In this document: positions 1 through 12,806 of the stretch, one piece after another
Layout: each line of letters starts with the position of its first letter
Numbering within the stretch: the stretch's first letter is position 1
Source of the DNA: Cyclaneusma minus
Taxonomy: Eukaryota; Ascomycota; Leotiomycetes; Marthamycetales; Marthamycetaceae
Assembly: GCA_037179335.1 (NCBI GenBank)
Contig: JAKZHN010000003.1
Location: 1,054,001-1,118,000, forward strand
Reading direction: 5' to 3'
DNA length: 64,000 nucleotides
Notes under the pieces: model-generated
Told to the model about the DNA's origin: nothing
Databases searched by the model: none
Seen by the model: only the letters and a program-made list of their open reading frames with translations
Position numbers and translations under genes: made by a program

Positions 1-1393
1 CGCTGCTACCACTGCCTGGATTGACCTAGTCCCGCGTGTTGGAATCTATGAGAGCCCGTACAGCTGCATATAAAGCGTTTTGACGAAACTGCCTATCAAG
101 GCCTACTTGGACGCGCCTAGAGACGAAATAGTGCACTACAGCGACAACATGGACGGAAAAGAGCGACTATTTAAAATTCCGAAACAGAAAAGCAGTGACA
201 AAATAGGAAAGGCCATCTAAAATACCTGACAAAGCACGCTCTTGCGCGCTTCTTTGACGACACGCTGCGGCTTCTTGTCCTGACGGAGGCGTGGAGCGGT
301 TCCAGTCTTCTGGCGATGAGGTTGACCCTTGGTCGAGCACGCCATCCGCGCTAAGCCCCAAGCGGACGTCCGCATCAATGTGCGAAGCTGGATATTGTCT
401 TCATTCGCAGCAACCCCTGTCGCCACAATGGGAAAATTTGCAAGCCATCCAGATCTCCTGTGCTGCGATGTCGGCACTCGAACAATTGTATTGATGAACG
501 CCTCCATTCCACAAACACTGCCCGTGGCGTCATCGGCGTTACACACGAACTTTGAAATCGGAGGATGATTCATGATCCAGAAAGCATTCTAGCCGGTTCC
601 GCTGACAAACTCGAAGTCGAAAAATCGCGAAATACGTGACAACCATTCCGCCATGGAGCGATAGTTTGACCGATCGCCCTGATAACCTGGTGTTAGCACA
701 GCCTGGGGTCAAGCTCTCGCAAAGCTTAAGCAAGGGAATGGATGAGGTCAAATCTAACATTCCTACCCCTGAAAAGCACCCCTGTACCCCACACATTGAA
801 GCCTCATCGACGTCGCCTCAATCTACGATCACGCAATTCTCTATGCGTACGGCTTGACCCCAGAGATGCTGGGAACCACAGAAATGCTGGGAGCCTACGA
901 CTACCCGCTTTCCGTAGACATGGACGCACTTGGCAGACGATGAGAACATAGAAGCAGAAGCAGAAACGTCAGATTGGGAGATAGCTTTTTGAAATGCTTC
1001 CTTTGCGCCGTAAATTCTATATGACATCTGACTCTATATGTACCACTGTCTAGCTTGCCCGAGAGTATCCAATATAACAAGACCGATCGGTGTCCAAATA
1101 AGTGCAGAATCATAAACCAAAATGCACTTCGAATCTGCGAATCCGCCCTCTCCCTCTAGCGCATGTTGCGACAGGCTCGGCTTGCCCAGGCTGCTTCGAG
1201 TTCGAAGAAAAACAGCCTTGCTTGCATGTATCCTTTTCCTGCGAACAGTTCGAACCCTACCTCGCAAAGCGAATCGGCTCGCCTTTTGATGCTTGTGTCG
1301 CTGTTATTGCTCAACACTTGATGCACAGCTCGCGAGATCTAACCCCGGTCGGGTCAGACACAAAACAGGCTCACATCTGCGACCAGCGCGGAT
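1..1393. other. Left-edge intergenic region, no supported gene
   Basis: No recognisable family, RNA gene or repeat is seen here. The part next to MET3 is its 3' flank. A minus-strand open frame at 217-573 ends in a basic, protein-like tail, but it has no recognisable domain, so it is not called. Confidence 0.5.
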
Positions 1394-3337
1394 TTAAACA
1401 CGGTCCAAAAGACCAGTGGCCTCGAGCATGAGGACGATCTGGTGAACAATGCTGCGAACGCTTTGAGTCTCGATGTCGACCGTCAGGTCAGGCTGCTTGG
1501 GAGTCTCGTAGGGAGAGTCGATGCCAGTGAAGCCACGGATCTCACCACGGCGCGCCTTAGCGTAGATGCCACGCTTGTCAGTCTTCTCGGCATACTCCAA
1601 GCTGGTGGCCACATGCACCAGGAAGAAGTCACCGTATTTCTCAACAGTCTCTCTGGCGTGTTGGCGAGAGTCCTCGAATGGCGCGATAGGGGCAGCAATG
1701 ACAGCTGCACCGGCGCGGGTCAACTCGGAGGCCACGAAAGCGATACGGCTAATGTTGCGGTCACGATCCTCGCGAGAAAAGCTAAGCTCAGAGGACAACT
1801 CGGCACGAACGGTCTCTCCGAGAAGAAGGGACACAGATCGTCCGCCCTGTTGGTTGAGGGTCATGTGCAGGGCGCGAGCAATGGCGTCCTTACCAGAGTT
1901 CTGGTAGCCGGTCAGGAAGACGGTGAAACCCTGCTGAGGACGAGGTGGGTGAGACTCGCGGAGGCATCGGACGACCTCAGGGTACGAGAACCACTCGGGA
2001 ATCTCAGCGCCGGTCCTGAGACGCTTGCGGAGCTCAGTTCCGGAGATATCCAGGGTGCGAACGCCGTCGCCGACCTGATCCTTGGGCTTGTATTCGTCCG
2101 AGTCGGGGAGGTAGGTCATCTGCTGGAAGGGAACAACTTCAATTCCAAGCTCGGACTTGTACTTCTCGACAGACTCCTGGGCATCATAAGGACCGTAGAA
2201 GTCCTTTCCTTCCCTGTTTTTGCCGGGACCAGCGTGGTCACGACCAACGATAAAGTGGGTAGCACCGAAGTTCTTTCGGATCACGGCGTGCCAGACGGCC
2301 TCACGAGGACCACCCATGCGCATAGCAAGGGGAAGGAGACCCAAGGCAGCCATGCCGTTGGGGTAGCGGGGCAGCAGTGCCTGGTAAACACGGACACGGG
2401 TGAAATGGTCAATATCACCAGGCTTGGTAAGACCAACGACCGGGTGGATCAGGACGTTGGCGTGGCGGGCACGAGCGGCACGAACGGTAAGCTCACGATG
2501 CGCGCGGTGCATGGGGTTTCGGGTCTGGAAAGCAACAACTCGAGACCAGCCAAGCTTCTCGAAATGAGCGCGCATTTCTGCGGGAGTGTCTAACGCTTTG
2601 TCAGAATCTAAAGTAGCCACGAACTATCTTTCCTCGAACTCACATCTAAGCGCAACATAGTCGTAGTGGTCAAGCTTGTTAACAGCCTGAAGCTTTCCAC
2701 CAACGTAGAACTCCTCGGCGGTCCGGAACAGGTATTTGATGGCAGGGTGTTTCTCATCGTCCGGGGAGCCGAAAACCATTTCAGCTTCCCTCTTCCTGCG
2801 AGCCTGTCAGAGTACGGTCTTTCAACAATATTGAGCAGACCTACTTGTTTGGCTTGTAGACGTCCTCAACGGTGATAATAGCGAGGTTGCGGTCGTCACG
2901 GAAATCGCGAAGAGTGACACGAGCCCCTGGCTTGACGCCGAGCTGCTCGATCATTGCACCGGACAGGTCGAGGGTGATGGGCATGGCGAAAACATTGCCA
3001 TCAGAAAGACGTTCGGTTTCAACAACACTGGCCGACATTAGTTAATTGCACGGTTAAGGGTTTTAAGCGGCAACCTACGAAGTGTAGTCCTTCTCGTTCA
3101 TGAAACCTGGCCGATTACAACATGGTCAGTACATCCAATGCTTTAGCACGAATCGAGGAGAAACATACCCTCCAAGGGAGAGAAACCGCCATTGAGAAGC
3201 AATTCCAGATCGCAAAGCTGGCGTTCGGTCAAAGTGATAGCTGGGAGAGTCTCGGCCTCGGCTCGCAACTCGGCCTGGCGAGGGAAGTCTCTGGCCAAGA
3301 GGTCCTTGAGCTCTCCTCCGTGGGGTGGGTTCGCCAT
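1394..3337 (-). CDS. MET3: ATP sulfurylase (sulfate adenylyltransferase)
   Basis: First step of sulfate assimilation: ATP and sulfate give adenosine 5'-phosphosulfate in the cytosol. Five exons (3337-3169, 3106-3079, 3027-2845, 2795-2644, 2589-1394) give 575 aa, close to the usual fungal length. Order: N-terminal PUA-like domain, catalytic domain with the QTRNPMHRAH motif near residue 197 and GRDHAG near 290, then a C-terminal APS-kinase-like domain from about residue 397. That domain has a degenerate P-loop (GYQNSGKD), which in fungi is an allosteric PAPS-binding domain rather than an active kinase. The second exon is only 28 bp. The start MANPPHGG matches the family N-terminus. It is transcribed divergently from ISD11. 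Identity is certain; exon edges rest on splice consensus and frame. Confidence 0.96.
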
Positions 3338-4862
3338 TTCGAGAAGTTCGTTGGTTGGCGAGAAAGAAAGTAAGGCTGAGAGGATATGGAGGTTTTCGAC
3401 AAAGAATGCGAGAGGCTGAAGAGCGAAAAGCGGCCGGGCGGGAAGTCAATCTGGGACTCTAGCGGGATGACGCGGGGATGAAAGGCTTTTTCCCAGGACC
3501 GGACTCAACAACGGATTAAGTAGCCAGAACCAGGAGAAGAAAGGATCGGGACAGTCAGTCAAACCAAGGCTCGTTGCGGTGGACTGTGCGTGAACAGGAG
3601 CGGCGATCTGTGGAGTAATTAATAGTAAAATGGACAGTTCCCTGGACCTTTATTTGAGGGCCCCGCGGCCTTCTTAAGACCTGTGGCACGCTTGAGCATC
3701 CAAGTCAGCAACCGCCCACTGAGCCTGTGGATTACGAGAGATTGCCAGCAACGTAAGCTGATGTGATTGAGGCTTTGGGAGCTATGTTGCCAACTGCCTC
3801 CAAAGGTGCCGTTGGAAGACGCTGTTACATGTACACTACCGAGGATCTTCAGTCGCTGCGATCATCTTGGTTGTGATGTGATCCTCTCCAGTCCGAGTCT
3901 GAGAGCTGGCCTTGTTCCTGGCGAGCGGGCAAACATACGAGGCAGGTCTGTGACAGCACTTGAGCACGCCAACGCCAGAGCTCTGTCTTCATGTTTCCCC
4001 TTTCGCTCTCTCGTCATGTATTGCTGGGCACGCGGTCATACACAACGAGTTCCAGTCAGCAAAGACGTCCAGTAGGAAACGACAGTGGTGGCCGCCGAGC
4101 TCGCCTTGCTCCAGTCTTTGCACATCTGTTCTCTTCGAGTTATTATTGTGACAGTCGATAATCTTGAGGCAGAGTTCCAAGACGGTTTTGCCGCGAGGCG
4201 TCAACGACTTCCTCCACGTCACCCTGACAGGGCTGGTCTATTTCCAAAATCCCGCATCCCGGCCGGCACGAGTTTCGGCTCCACTCGGATGTCTTGATCT
4301 CCTGAAAATCGAGTTTCAGCCGCGCGAGGCGAGTCGCCATGAAAAAGCTATGGACTTATGAAAATTCGTGGGGAGCTCAGGTGGACGGCAACGGCTCGTG
4401 TCCGGATAATGCATGAAGCTTGTTTCCGTTGTGCATGCTGTGTGTTCGATTCGACGTCCTCTTCCTGCAAGGCTTCAATTCTCCGATTCTCCTCTCCAAC
4501 TGTGCCAGGCTGAGTGCTGACACATTTTCCGAAAGCCCATCCTGCAACTAATCACAGAAGCACGGGTCTGGCCAGTATTGGGAGCGCAGAGGATCGTCAA
4601 AATAGAAAATAAACTGGACCCTTGATCACATATGAACACATATACATTGATACACATTGTGCATGTACATGTAGCAGATGGGCGATACGTCATCGGCGGA
4701 TTGTTGTTCCGCGCCTCCAAATCCGAGGAAGCTCTTCTAAACAATTTGTGCTGTGTAAGCTCAAACATGGCCATCACCTACATGTAATTCCTCACGCCAG
4801 CCCACTATTGCACCATCCGGCTGCTCACGAGGCGTTCTTCTCGACTCCGCGATTCTGACAAT
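3338..4862. other. Divergent MET3/ISD11 intergenic region
   Basis: About 1.5 kb separating two divergently transcribed genes, so it should hold both promoters. No further gene or repeat is recognised. Short open frames here have no family features. Confidence 0.5.
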
Positions 4863-5743
4863 ATGTCCATCGTACCCGGCGTCAAGGGAGATAGTGCCAT
4901 GCAAGCTCGGTCTTTGGTATGTGCTAAGAATCTTCAACACGCCCTGTCTGAGTGCCAGGTTGCCCGGGCAGCTCATAGTATATTGCGATTTTCATGAGTC
5001 TCTGTGCGCTGCGCCGTCCGAGCTATCCGATGTGCCTTGAGGAGCGAGTTCCGATGGGGAAGGATGTGAGAATCAGAGATCGGGTCTGGGCTAACAGACA
5101 TTGTAGTATCGACAGTTGCTCCGACAAGGATCGCAGTTCGCCGCTTACAACTACAGAGAATATGCGAAGCGGAGAACAAGGGATGCTTTCAGAGAGCACT
5201 CGGGCGTGAGCGATGAGAGAAAAGTGCAGGAGCTGTTGCAGAAGGGCCTCAAGGAACTGCAGGTTATGAAGGTGGGCCCCGGCTTCCTTCTCACCTCTCG
5301 GCGCGGATTTGAGAACAACTGCTCGATCGGATGCTGTCGACATTTGGATATACCAGCGGATTGATATCGGGCGGCCGGATGAGATGGTCTACTGGCCAAA
5401 GTGGCGAGCGGACCCGATATCCTTTGCAAGCCTCTGGCAGACATCCTTCCCGAAAGAACTATTGTGTTCGATCTCTCGACTGACCAAACTCTCTGTAGCG
5501 ACAAACTGTTATTAGCCAATTCTTCCAGATGGACCGGCTCGTGGTGGAAGGTGGCAAGACGGTATGTTGCAACTCCGGCGGCGAGCTTCGAACTTTGGTC
5601 AAGAATTTCTGTCAAAGTCATAGTCGCATAGCATTGCGTGTGGCGTGGTGCAAACCTCGAACTCTTGACTGACGATGGGACAAATCCAGGGCAAGGAGAA
5701 GGGTAGTCGCAACGATATCGTCCGACAAAAGGATACAGGGTAG
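4863..5743 (+). CDS. ISD11: Iron-sulfur cluster biogenesis LYR protein Isd11
   Basis: Mitochondrial matrix LYR-motif protein that binds and stabilises the cysteine desulfurase Nfs1. Four short exons were found by reading splice sites: 4863-4916, 5107-5271, 5499-5561 and 5690-5743, all joined in phase 0, giving 111 aa. The first intron falls inside the diagnostic L-Y-R motif (SL|YRQLLRQG). The body contains the typical FAAYNYREYAKRRTRDAFRE region, then RQTVVSQFFQ-like residues (here RQTVISQFFQMD), and ends NDIVRQKDTG as in fungal Isd11. Every exon is under 170 bp and two introns exceed 180 bp, so a simple open-frame search misses the gene. Identification is strong from motif order and length. 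Confidence 0.92.
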
Positions 5744-6832
5744 GACCAACTTTCTTGCACCAAACCCCTTGGCAAACCTAGATACTTACGTGCTTTAGTT
5801 GGGACTGAGGGAAGTCAGTGGGAGCATTTGATGGCGTTCAACAGGGGGCGGTACATACTTGCATACATGCTTTCGAGCCTACGGCCTTATCATGGGCACC
5901 GGGGAGGGCATTGTGATGACACGACGGGCATCACTCATGGGGATCTTGGTGTAATCCTGTAATTGATACACGCATAGCGAAGTCTTCTCGCCTGAACGAA
6001 CATAAGATTCGAACGACTACTACCAAAAAAGTATTGGTGGCTGAGTGGTACATGTATGGCTGGCTGGATTCAATTATGTCTTGCGAGCACCCAGAACAAC
6101 ATTTTCTAAAAACACTTGCAGCATTACCATGGGACTATTCTGCTTTTACACTCACCTTCAATTGACCTTTACGGGGCTATTATGTTACTTCGGCTTCAAC
6201 CTCAGATCTGCCTGAAAAGCAATAATACATACTCTACATGTATGTACATGTATATCTCATGAGTGCATTGCCGCTTTGCCCGCTCTCCAAGAATTGAAGT
6301 GCGGCTAAAAGCAGCAAAGCCCCAGTCCACTGCTCGGAGCTCCAGCCTCGCGAGTCGCGATCACAACTGATCAATCATCTTTCATCCACCTTCTATGCGC
6401 CATCTGCCAATATCATTGATTCTCTTTTCATCTTCACTTGCCTGGAAAGGGTGAGATTAGCAATTCGTTATTGTGAGTCTCTCTTGTCACTGCATCTGTG
6501 CGCAATGCCGCCGTCTGCTTCCGCATGCTTCTTTAAACATGAACACATGGAGTTCGTGGAGCTCCCTGAGCTTCTTGCGCCGTCTAAATACTTACCAGCG
6601 CATAGTTAAGATATATTCTCCTTTGGAGTCGCAGCATCAATTGTTCCACTAGCTCGCATACCCAGGTCCCGGCATCACTGAGTGGCACCTCTATCTTCGA
6701 CGTCCTCTGAAGGGCAAGCCCTCCATTTTACGAAACATCACGTCGCGAAACTATCAGCGAATAGACCTCTATATTTGACTTGTGATATTGCTTTGGGCAC
6801 ATCTCAAAGGACAGCGCCATTGGAGGATAGAT
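5744..6832. other. Intergenic region upstream of the nuclear-type protein gene
   Basis: No gene seen. The stretch 6231-6255 holds repeated TGTACATGTA-like palindromes. The remainder is presumably promoter and 5' leader of the downstream gene. Confidence 0.4.
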
Positions 6833-8787
6833 ATGGCGCCTGGATACCGCGCCAACGGGCCCTCGTCTCGACGGAATAACCGGACATACGTTGATCACGA
6901 TGTATTTGAAGGACTACCCGTTCGCCAATGGCGCAGAGACACTGTACACGTCGTCCCTCCGCCACCCTTAGACAGCACGAACAACCAGACCAGCATATGG
7001 GATGTGGAGCTGCCCTGGGGAATGCCTAAAGATTCCCATCTTCTCCCCCAACACAGCCAGGACCTTCTGCGTGCTGCACGGTCGGGTCGCATCGACAAGC
7101 GCCCGGCGCCTCCTGAGGATGAAGAAGTCGATCCAGATTTGGGGGATGCTGCCAAGACCGAGAAGAAGGATTCGGAGGATAGCAAAGATGTAGCAACTTC
7201 GGCTTTCGTCGCGAAGACATGGAAGCAGGTGCCTCGCCATCTTGAAGGCCCAGACATTGATTACCTCGCAAAGAGAAGGAAGGTTCTTTCAGGGGCCGCC
7301 GTCAAGAATGGTCCACATGCTTCGGATGGCGCAGCTCCTGCACCATCAAACGTGGCCACGGCAGCACCTGCCACAACCGTGACCAAAGCAACGGTCCTTC
7401 GCGTTGACGCGGAAGGCAAGACGTATACTCAAGACGTTGTGGTCCCGCATGGAGAAAAGGTCGAGGGTGAAGTTATTAGCCAGGTAGTAATCGTTGAAGA
7501 TGCTGGAGGGCAACAAGCTCCTGCCAGCTCGGTGAAAAAAAGACCACCGCCGCCCGCGAAGAGAAGAAAGGGGCCTGGGAGAGGAAGGAAGAAGAAGGCG
7601 GAAGACGCACCAGGTATCGCGGCTATCGCTGGTAATAGTGGGCAACCTGTACCTCAAGGGGCCGATGGCCAGCCGGACAATCAGAATGTAAGTCGAAGCT
7701 CTTTGGCAGTTTTGTTAGCCGAGCAGTATTTTCTGGTCAGCTACGGGATCTCTGCTAAAATATACAGGGGCATGTGCCTGGCCCAAATAAGGACAACGAA
7801 GACATAGAAATGGGTGATGCTAGTGGCTCAAGAGCGGGGTCCGAAGACAAAGGCGAAGATGGAGATGACGCTGAAAATGGGAACGACGACGACAATGATG
7901 AAGAGGAGGGCGAGATGGAAGAGGAAGCGGCCAAAGACAGGGATGTCGAAATGGAAGATGTGCCATCCAAAAAGCCGGAAGACTCACCAACGAAGGCGGG
8001 CCCCAAGACAGATACCGGCGGAAGGGACGGGGTATCTCCCCCATCTAAATCCATGGCAGAGCCATACACCGACAAGAGTTCTGATGCAGTCACTACTGCA
8101 GAAGCACAGACAGTCAACAATGCAAACTCAGTCGAGACACAATTCCGGGAGGCAGTAACTGCTGATATTGGGGCCCCCATGGATGGGGTTGTCGAAAACC
8201 CGCATACCCAGAGGGCTACCGCTCCTGACGGTGAGAGCCACACTATCCTCGCCAGGACTCTCGAGTCTGCCGATGAAGCGACCTCTGCGCAACGAAACGT
8301 GACTTCTGCAGAAGCGAAAGACGCCACAGATAATCAGACTCCACCACCGTCACAACTAAACGGAGAAATGGTGGGCAAGGAAACAGAAGCAGGCCAGGTA
8401 TTGGAGACAGCACCAATACCCGAGACAACTGGAATGGCTGGGGAGACTATTCCGAGCGACGTGGAAAAGTCTGCTTCTGGCCAAGCAGGCAGTCTATCTC
8501 CTGCTCAAGGGTTGGGCACGATGAACCCCGGCGAAGCAACGCAGACGGTCGATGCAAAGGTGGCGGGCGATTTGGGCGCTGATCCAACGGTAAGAGGAGG
8601 CGTGGGTCAAGCGTCAGGGGAGGAGACCCAAGTTTCCATGACGGGAGAGAGCAGAGATGATAGGTTGGAAGAAAAGCCGAAGGACAACGGGGAGGAAGAC
8701 GACTTTCCTGACTTCATGGGAGGTCTCGAGCGACATCTTGATGGCGACGCGGTAGCATCTGCATCAAATGGTCAAGACCAGCAATGA
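6833..8787 (+). CDS. Unidentified charged, probably nuclear protein
   Basis: Two exons (6833-7687 and 7768-8787) joined in phase 0 give about 624 aa. The start is the first ATG in frame. The N-terminal ~140 residues look folded and conserved (FEGLPVRQWRRDTVHVVPPP, then WDVELPWGMPKDSHLLP). The middle has a basic run with AT-hook-like GPGRGRKKK and stretches that resemble nuclear localisation signals. The C-terminal half is acidic, Glu/Asp-rich and low-complexity, ending in an FPDFMGGLERHL segment. I do not recognise the family. The composition suggests a chromatin-associated or regulatory nuclear protein; that is inference only. Confidence 0.75.
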
Positions 8788-9502
8788 AGCGGAACATTTT
8801 TCCTGGAGAAGCCCACAGTGCACAAGGACGGCCTCTCTCGTCGACGACGTCTATTGATTGATATTTCCATCGCACATGGCTTGAAGGATTAGGCGATCCT
8901 TGGGTGCCCAGGCTGCCTAGGCTGCTGTCGTTTTCAACATAGCGGATTTGTACATAGCTCGAAAATGATAAGAACTCCAAGCATGGGAGCTGGGGGCGTA
9001 GTAGAGTGAACCGGTCCAAAATTTTCACCCACTACTCAATTCCTGATTCGCTTCTATTTTTCTCGAGCTTGTGTTTAGTATGAGTTCTAAATCCTGAATG
9101 ATTTGGGTATCATCCACGGCCGAAGCTTAGATGACTTGACAGAAAGCCGATTCATTGTGATAGGCCGGGATCGGGCCGAGAGATGCCGACCACTTGACCC
9201 CACCAAAACGGGAAACGGCGGGTCGCAGTTCGTCAGGTTTCCTTGGTCCCAGCCACTACTCGACCACCGCCACCGATCTTCTAGAAGTCCGCCACATGCA
9301 CAATACCTGGTCTCTCTAATAGTCGATACCTCTGCCTCTCTCGCTCCCGAAACCACCTCGATCCCTTCCACGGCACACTGGCTGCAGCTTCGACGCTTCG
9401 ACGCTTCCACCAGCCCACCACGTGCGTGACAAGCCCGCCCGCTCTCTTCAGTAGACGCCAACCTCTTCTGCGCCGCCGCGACTTGCATTCACTACCGCAA
9501 TC
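8788..9502. other. Intergenic region between the nuclear-type gene and SNX3
   Basis: Holds the 3' flank of one gene and the promoter and 5' leader of SNX3, with a pyrimidine-rich stretch just before the SNX3 start. No other feature seen. Confidence 0.4.
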
Positions 9503-10311
9503 ATGCAGGCTATGCCAGATTCCCGTGCCCAGAGCTTCGAAGAGCTCTACGGCCCTCCGGTACGTCTGCTCCTCGTCCGTTTGGACAGCAGGCCGTGAGC
9601 ATAAGCTCCAGAGAACCCGGCTTCCTTCGACACGCTGTACGACCATGGGCGCTTTTGCTAATTGATTGAACAGGAGAACTTCCTTGAGATAGAGGTGCGA
9701 TCATTCTGCCTCCTCCCAGCCTAGCGCAACCGCAAATCCCCAGACCCAAGCCAGAGAGCGCATGGCGCTAACCTCTAGATACCCACAGGTTCGGAACCCC
9801 CGTACGCACGGTATGGGTCGCAACATGTACACCGACTACGAGATCCTATGCCGGACGAACATCCCCGCCTTCAAATTGCGACACAGCAGTGTGCGGCGCC
9901 GCTACTCGGACTTCGAGTACTTCAGAGACATCCTCGAGCGGGAAAGTGCCCGCGTGACGATCCCACCGCTTCCTGGCAAAGTGTTCACCAATCGCTTCAG
10001 TGACGACGTTATCGAGCATCGCCGCGAGGGACTGCAGCGCTTTTTGCAGATTGTTGTCGGTCACCCGTTGCTGCAGACGGGAAGCAAGGTGCTGGCTAGC
10101 TTCGTGCAAGGTGAGCCCCCCCATACTCGGTTGGCTCGTGAAGGACGAGGGCCCGTGAGCCAAACACCATAATATGACAAGCTTGGTGTGCCTAATCAAG
10201 GGAAACCCTGGTTCGCGATGCGGGTTACGACAATGGTTATCGAGGAGATCTATATAGTGTCTGTACTGACCTGCGCTTCTAGATCCAAACTGGGACCGTA
10301 ATGCTTGGTGA
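9503..10311 (+). CDS. SNX3: Sorting nexin-3 (PX-domain protein Grd19/Snx3)
   Basis: Endosomal sorting nexin that binds PI3P through a PX domain and acts with retromer to return cargo to the Golgi. Four exons (9503-9559, 9674-9694, 9789-10110, 10283-10311) give 142 aa. The start reads MQAMPDSRAQSFEELYGPP and leads into the PX domain with RRRYSDFEYF, the proline-rich PPLPGK loop and the RREGLQRFL helix. The protein ends DPNWDRNAW, typical of the fungal orthologues. The second exon is only 21 bp. Nothing lies C-terminal to the PX domain, as expected for this nexin. Confidence 0.94.
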
Positions 10312-10905
10312 AGGCCACCTGCCGATGCCAACTTTGACCATAGCCAGCCGAGAAAGCTCCAGAAGCAGCGGCGGTCTCCTCTTGATACCCTATTGAGAAA
10401 TTTATGAAAAAGCATGCGAGCAAAACGAAATGGTTGTGTGGACTTTTTCATAGCGGTGCTTTTCGGCCTTTCCTTCATCTACACTCAGTTCGCAGTTCGT
10501 ACTGCCATGGATGGCGTTGCGGACCTTTTTGTACATATGCTCTAGTCCCTTCAATAAGGAGACTGAGCCAGGTGTCCTTTCGGAGCAGGGGAGCAGGGGA
10601 GCAGGGGGGCAAATTGCATCATCTTTGAACGTGAGTGGTATTATCTTGATTTCTAACTCTCGCTGTCCATGATGAAGTGTTATACAAGAGCATAGATGAG
10701 AAGACCAGACCCGCTACCATCGCCCGCGCCATGCAATCAACTCCGGCAAATATGCACCCGAACTTTTCAACATTTGTACATGGGCCAATGACGATGTGTC
10801 GTCAGGCCGAGGAGCCGCTCACGATCCAGCATCAGCCAGACATTTCGGAAGGGCCCAGAGGGAGAGGGGTGAGATTTCGAGATGCGCGAGAGACGACCGA
10901 AACTT
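10312..10905. other. Convergent 3' region of SNX3 and the carrier gene
   Basis: Tail-to-tail spacer. It contains a short GGGGAGCA repeat tract at about 10583-10612. No gene or terminator structure is recognised. Confidence 0.4.
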
Positions 10906-12188
10906 CTAAGCAGGGGTTTCAAGTAATCGCAGGATGACTTCGTACATGCCAAACATAATGGCAGCACTGGGCACGGTGCGCAAGAGATGAGGAGTCAAGC
11001 CTCCGTACATAGCGACCATGCCTTCTTCTTTCCAAACCAGCTTGAAGCATTGCACCAGACCAATATACCTTGACTTTTCGCCCTTCGGAGGCGCCTGTCG
11101 AAGCCGAGTGCGAACGACCTGCAGGAAACTGAGTTTAGTGTGCTTGGGAGGAAAATAAGGGTCAAAAGATACATACCTCGTGGGGATACGTGATGATAGC
11201 AGCGAACAGTTTCGCACTCCCAGCAGCCCCTACCTTGCCTGTCCAGTTGACTGTATGATCCCAGAAATTCCTTTCGCGCCCACTCAGCTCAATCTTCTCC
11301 TCGCGTCGTTTCAAATACCGCTTCATCCTTTCGTAGAGCACCCACTGCAACGTGCTCTCCGTCACGCCCAGATAGCTCGCACTCATACCTCTGTACAAGC
11401 CTCGAATACCCTCATTATTGATGACCTGCTTGATGCAATCCCAGCTGTTCTTATACTGCCTTGTAGCCAGACCGCCAGTCCTCTCCGCCACCGACTTATC
11501 AAGCTGCAGTCTAGTCTTGACCAGCCAAATGGGATTCGTTACGGTGCTGGTCACAATCCCGGCATTGGCAGCGGCGCAAATATGCACCCACGTCGCATCC
11601 GTTCCGTCTTCCGCATAGCGGCCTAGCATTCGTTTCCCATTGCCATATGCCCAGAAGTTGGTGGCGCGTGCAGGCACGACTCCCACAAGATTCGGTCCTA
11701 GGCCTTTGAAGAGAGCGCGCCAGCCTTCAACACGGTGTACGGAGAAGAGGATCTGGAAGGTCTCTTGGAAATGGAGGAGGCCGGACCGAATGGGCGAGAG
11801 ATGGGCGTGCGGGGAAATCCCTAGTCGAGCTCGGTTTTCGCGGAGTTGGGCTTGATAGAAGTCGGATTGCAGACGGGTTTTTAGGACGTCTAATGGCGCG
11901 GTCAGAGCAGCTGCTGTCATGCCACCAACACTGCGAGAGATAGTCGTCAGTGGATTTTCGAGGGACCAATGGCGAGAGGGGTAGAATTGCGGTGACTTAC
12001 CCTCCTGCTACCATATGCGCCCACGACTTGCCATCTTTGGCTTCTGGGGGTGCTACCGAGGAAGCATTGTCGGGCAATGGAACAATCTCGCCAGTCTCTC
12101 GAGACTGGGTAAGAGAGGTAGGCTGGGAGGTGGCAGCTTGAGCTGCTACGGTGGCCGCTCCAAGACTTTTTGGCGAAGACGAGGTCAT
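10906..12188 (-). CDS. RIM2: Mitochondrial carrier, RIM2/PNC pyrimidine nucleotide type
   Basis: Inner-membrane carrier of the SLC25 family. Three exons (12188-12001, 11930-11177, 11118-10906) give 384 aa with three carrier repeats, marked by PLDVLKTRLQ, PIWLVKTRLQ and PHEVVRTRLR. The long Ser/Ala/Thr-rich N-terminal extension and the long loop in repeat 1 fit the yeast Rim2-type pyrimidine nucleotide carriers. These exchange (deoxy)pyrimidine nucleotides across the inner membrane for mitochondrial DNA and RNA synthesis. The carrier assignment is certain. The substrate is inferred from family resemblance. Confidence 0.88.
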
Positions 12189-12806
12189 AAAATTCGAATA
12201 GACTGAGGAACGGCTTGTCCTCAGATGCGGGCGGTGTCAGGCAATAGAGATGGTGAGGAATGGTGAGGCGGGCGGGAAATTGGGGTTTTCAGGGCAGGCG
12301 GTAGTGAAGAAATACAGCTTCTAGTCGCAATGAAAGCTGGAGACAGAATGCAATGGTATGTGATGAAGGATTCACAGCAAGCATGTGGAACAGAACGACA
12401 AGCCCCAGCAAAATATCGAGAAGGCCGAAGCGCGTCAACTCCATCAAAATTTTAGTGCCGTCTACAGCCACACCACCGGCCCGCATATCGTGTAACGACA
12501 TACCCTTGAGCCCTTCTATGGAAGAACCAACAAACTGCGGCTGCTTTGATGACACAGGCTGAAGAAGATGACATCCCGGAGAATGAAAAATTAATTGTAT
12601 TAATAGTGATGGTGGATGTACCCATTCTCACTTCCAGTGGCCGCACATGCTCGGAACCGGGGTCAAAACTCCATTAATTACCTAGCCATCGAATTTACAG
12701 CTCGCCGAAGAGCTTCACTAAATACTATCATTGTCATGTAAGAACAACGCCGTTTGATCATGCCCGAGCCCCAGAACGCCTTTTCCATGCCGCCAGTTCG
12801 TCCATT
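12189..12806. other. Intergenic region between the carrier gene and SLU7
   Basis: Carrier-gene promoter plus SLU7 3' flank. A minus-strand open frame at 12289-12555 codes for a hydrophobic stretch but has no ATG at its start and no family match, so it is left uncalled. Confidence 0.4.

Noticed and set aside
217..573. Minus-strand open frame with a basic, protein-like C-terminus
   Set aside because: No recognised family, domain or splice support, so coding status is undecided.
1442..2593. 383-codon plus-strand open frame opposite MET3
   Set aside because: It is the antisense shadow of the MET3 last exon, and its codon order has no protein-family features.
12289..12555. Minus-strand hydrophobic open frame between the carrier gene and SLU7
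   Set aside because: It does not begin with ATG, needs unsupported splicing, and has no recognisable family.
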